In this document: in pieces, positions 5,062 to 6,346 of the stretch
Position numbering within the stretch: the stretch's first letter is position 1
Layout: each line of letters opens with the position of its first letter
From: an uncultured Bacillaceae bacterium
Lineage (GTDB): Bacteria; Bacillota; Bacilli; Bacillales; Cytobacillaceae
Length of the DNA stretch: 6,346 nt
Assembly: GCA_937995745.1 (NCBI GenBank)
Contig: CALKIU010000082.1
Location: 1-6,346, forward strand
Direction: 5' to 3'
Notes under the pieces: model-generated
Seen by the model: the letters and a program-made list of their open reading frames with translations, nothing else
What the model was told of the DNA's origin: nothing
Databases searched by the model: none
Made by a program: the position numbers and the translations under genes

Positions 5062-5120
5062 AATAAGCAAAATTTGTAGTTTTCCCTTTCGGACAGGGAT
5101 GCCGGGTCGATCGAGCGCAT
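5062..5120 (-). pseudogene. Flavin reductase family protein, 5' part of interrupted gene
   Basis: The ATG at 5120 lies one base after the dioxygenase TGA (TGATATG), with AAAAAGGAA upstream inside that gene, so translation would be coupled. It reads MRSIDPASLSERENYKF, which matches the usual N-terminus of FlaRed-type flavin reductases (an SIDP, then NYK, then LLIGS in the family). After Phe17 the expected LLIG appears only after adding one base (AAATTTTGCTTATTGGC), so there is also a one-base deletion. Similarity ends after this, where insert sequence begins. Left in the present frame it would give an ~51-residue nonsense peptide ending at 4968. The rest of the gene is at 2168-1698. Confidence 0.82.
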
Positions 5121-5121
5121 A

Positions 5122-6084
5122 TCAACCATTCCTTTTTGCCAATGATTCATCCAAGTCGCGGACTTCAATCGGGATAAGCGATTCTTCAAGCGCGCTTCTG
5201 TAATGCTCATATTGGGGCGGAAGCATCAGTCTTTCGCCCATTGATTCAAACGGTTCGTCTATGGCAAATCCCGGCGGATCGGTGGCAATTTCGAACAAAA
5301 TCTCACCGTGCTCTCGGAAATAAATGGCATTAAAATAGTTTCGGTCGCGAACCGGCGTCACGTAATAGCCGTGTGAGGCCACATGTTCTTGCCATTCGAG
5401 GTGGTCTTTGTCGTCCGCCGCCCGCCAGGCAATGTGGTGCACCGTGCCGACGCCCATCCGTCCGCGGGAAACGGGGGTCAGTTTTAAATCAATGACATTG
5501 CCGATTTGCGCCGGGGAACGGTAGCGGGCATAGTCTCCTTCTTTTCCGGCAAACTCGAGGCCCATGACTTCCTCCAGGGCCTTGGCCGTTTTTTCCGGCC
5601 GGGTGGAATAAAGAATTGCTCCGCCGAAACCTTTGATTGCCACTTCAGGGGTGATGCCGCCGAACGTCCACGTATTTGGCGCCCCTTCTGCCCGTTCGAC
5701 CAGTTCAAGTTTGAGGCCGTGGGGATCTTCGAATTGCAAATATTGTTCGCCGAATCGTTCCGTCATGGAATAGGGAATGTCAAATTTTTCGAGGCGGTTT
5801 TTCCAAAATTCCATCGCGCCGGCGGGAATCGCATAAACCGTGACTCCCGGCTGGCCGCCGCCAATCACTCCCCGCGGCGCCCCGGCCCACGGGAAAAAGG
5901 TAATCAGCGTGCCCGGCTCTCCTCCCTCATTGCCGAAATAGAAATGATACGTGCCCGGGTCATCGAAATTGACCGTTTTCTTCACTAGACGCAAACCCAG
6001 CACGCCGGCATAAAAATCAACATTCTCCTGCGGATGACCCACAATCGCCGTAATATGATGAATTCCTTGTGTTCGTTTACTCAC
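5122..6084 (-). CDS. VOC-family ring-cleaving dioxygenase (MhqA/MhqE/MhqO type)
   Basis: A 320-residue glyoxalase/extradiol-dioxygenase superfamily protein. The chosen start is GTG at 6084, 8 nt after AAAGGAG, giving MSKRTQGIHHITAIV, the usual start of this group; the frame extends upstream to an ATG at 6183, but only through GGGACAG-type repeat sequence. There are two VOC modules. The first begins at GIHHITAI (His9/His10) and includes FYAGVLGLRLVKKTVNFDDP. The second has VHHIAWRAADD (His216/His217) and ends at HGEILFEIATDPPGF, where Glu265 fits the third metal ligand. B. subtilis paralogues MhqA, MhqE and MhqO are hydroquinone/catechol-induced and thought to cleave aromatic rings; the true substrate is unproven. 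Followed by a flavin reductase start and, farther on, an mhqD-type esterase, it fits an mhqED-like locus, so mhqE is the likeliest orthologue. I see no clear MhqR operator. Confidence 0.9.
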   Translation of the reverse strand: MSKRTQGIHHITAIVGHPQENVDFYAGVLGLRLVKKTVNFDDPGTYHFYFGNEGGEPGTLITFFPWAGAPRGVIGGGQPGVTVYAIPAGAMEFWKNRLEKFDIPYSMTERFGEQYLQFEDPHGLKLELVERAEGAPNTWTFGGITPEVAIKGFGGAILYSTRPEKTAKALEEVMGLEFAGKEGDYARYRSPAQIGNVIDLKLTPVSRGRMGVGTVHHIAWRAADDKDHLEWQEHVASHGYYVTPVRDRNYFNAIYFREHGEILFEIATDPPGFAIDEPFESMGERLMLPPQYEHYRSALEESLIPIEVRDLDESLAKRNG

Positions 6085-6099
6085 TTCAACCACTCCTTT

Positions 6100-6179
6100 A
6101 ATTTGCGGGACAGGGGTGCGGTGCGGGACAGGGGTGCGGGTTCCGGGGGACAGGGGGACAGGTTTGCTGTCCCAATTTG
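6100..6179 (+). repeat. GGGACAG-type repeat cluster in the dioxygenase leader, flanked by AATTTG
   Basis: An 18-bp unit GCGGGACAGGGGTGCGGT is duplicated in tandem (6105-6122, 6123-6140, one mismatch). A 27-bp copy follows (6147-6173) that ends in the hairpin GGGACA-GGTTTGC-TGTCCC. The cluster is bordered by direct repeats AATTTG (6100-6105 and 6174-6179), which may be a target-site duplication. It starts immediately upstream of the ribosome binding site of the dioxygenase gene. Confidence 0.75.
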
Positions 6180-6183
6180 TCAA
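6178..6183 (-). promoter_or_regulatory. Consensus -35 box, possibly separated from its -10
   Basis: The minus strand reads TTGACA here, upstream of the dioxygenase. At 17 bp downstream the repeat cluster supplies TGTCCC instead of a -10 box. Either the repeats displaced the original -10, or this hexamer is a chance match. Confidence 0.3.
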
Positions 6184-6217
6184 CTGTATATTTTCCGCCG
6201 CTGGTAACGGCAGGCCA

Positions 6218-6238
6218 GGGGCACAGGTTCGCTGCCCC
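6218..6238 (+). repeat. Diverged GGGACAG-type hairpin repeat
   Basis: GGGGCA-CAGGTTCGC-TGCCCC keeps the hairpin of the copy at 6155-6173 (GGGACA / TGTCCC) with a paired A-T to G-C exchange in the stem. The loop CAGGTTCGC is close to GGTTTGC of the other copies. Confidence 0.6.
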
Positions 6239-6276
6239 AGGCCGACGCCAACAAGTTCGTTTTGGCATTAGCACGG

Positions 6277-6303
6277 CGGCGGAGTCGAATCCCGTCCGGA
6301 CCG
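6277..6303 (+). other. tRNA-Asp-like 3' end fragment (T arm and acceptor strand)
   Basis: GTCGAATCCCGTCCGGACCG resembles the T loop, T stem and acceptor strand of a Bacillus tRNA-Asp, including 13 identical bases (CCCGTCCGGACCG) by memory. No matching 5' acceptor strand, D arm or anticodon arm precedes it, and no CCA follows. It is not a functional tRNA; it may be a tRNA relic or a chance match. Confidence 0.25.
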
Positions 6304-6346
6304 ACTGCCCCAAATTTTTGCGACTGCCTCAAGTTTAGCGACTGCC
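6302..6346 (+). repeat. Three CGACTGCC repeats at the window edge
   Basis: CGACTGCC occurs at 6302-6309, 6321-6328 and 6339-6346, spaced 19 and 18 bp. The first two copies are each followed by a related A/T-rich spacer (CCAAATTTTTG, then TCAAGTTTAG). The array may continue beyond the window. Confidence 0.6.

Noticed and set aside
6085..6346. MhqR operator upstream of the dioxygenase gene
   Set aside because: I found no palindrome of the ATCTCGAATTCGAGAT type here or before mhqD; regulation by MhqR therefore stays an assumption from homology.

Overview
The window looks like a chromosomal segment of a Bacillaceae member, probably a moderately thermophilic Bacillus/Caldibacillus/Geobacillus-type organism. 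The protein sequences are Bacillus-like, the Shine-Dalgarno sites are strong (AAGGAG, GGAGGTGAG), and the backbone is GC-richer than B. subtilis. Genus is not certain. All large genes read on the minus strand, so they are read here from right to left.

Backbone: a quinone/aromatic-stress locus of the B. subtilis Mhq type. It starts with a two-module VOC ring-cleaving dioxygenase (6084-5122, MhqA/E/O family). A flavin reductase gene follows, whose ATG lies one base after the dioxygenase stop. An MhqD-type serine carboxylesterase (1049-438) ends in a clear terminator. The flavin reductase is broken: its first ~17 codons lie at 5120-5062 and its last 156 codons at 2168-1698, in the same orientation. 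About 2.9 kb of foreign DNA lies between the halves, and roughly 25-30 codons at the junction are missing.

Insert (about 2169-5061): remains of a small mobilizable plasmid. It has a MobV (Pre/Mob) relaxase (3830-2628) with the family's catalytic residues. Directly upstream is a recognisable MobV oriT/RSA site (about 3884-3925) with an overlapping promoter. A ~115 bp imperfect palindrome (2477-2594) may be a single-strand origin, and 2413-2303 may encode a short structured RNA. No replication protein is visible. The right part is visibly more AT-rich and carries a divergent pair: a secreted 204-residue prepro-protein (4745-4131) that looks like a bacteriocin/toxin precursor, and a 55-residue two-TM basic protein (4830-4997) that may be its immunity protein. 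This pair is the best candidate for an undescribed system here.

Repeats: GGGACAG-type hairpin repeats lie on both sides of the locus (68-132, 6105-6173, 6218-6238). The group in the dioxygenase leader is flanked by AATTTG direct repeats. A separate block of ~49 bp tandem repeats (1203-1465), alternating between two subtypes, fills the gap between the flavin reductase remnant and the carboxylesterase. The right edge carries a tRNA-Asp-like 3' fragment and three CGACTGCC repeats.
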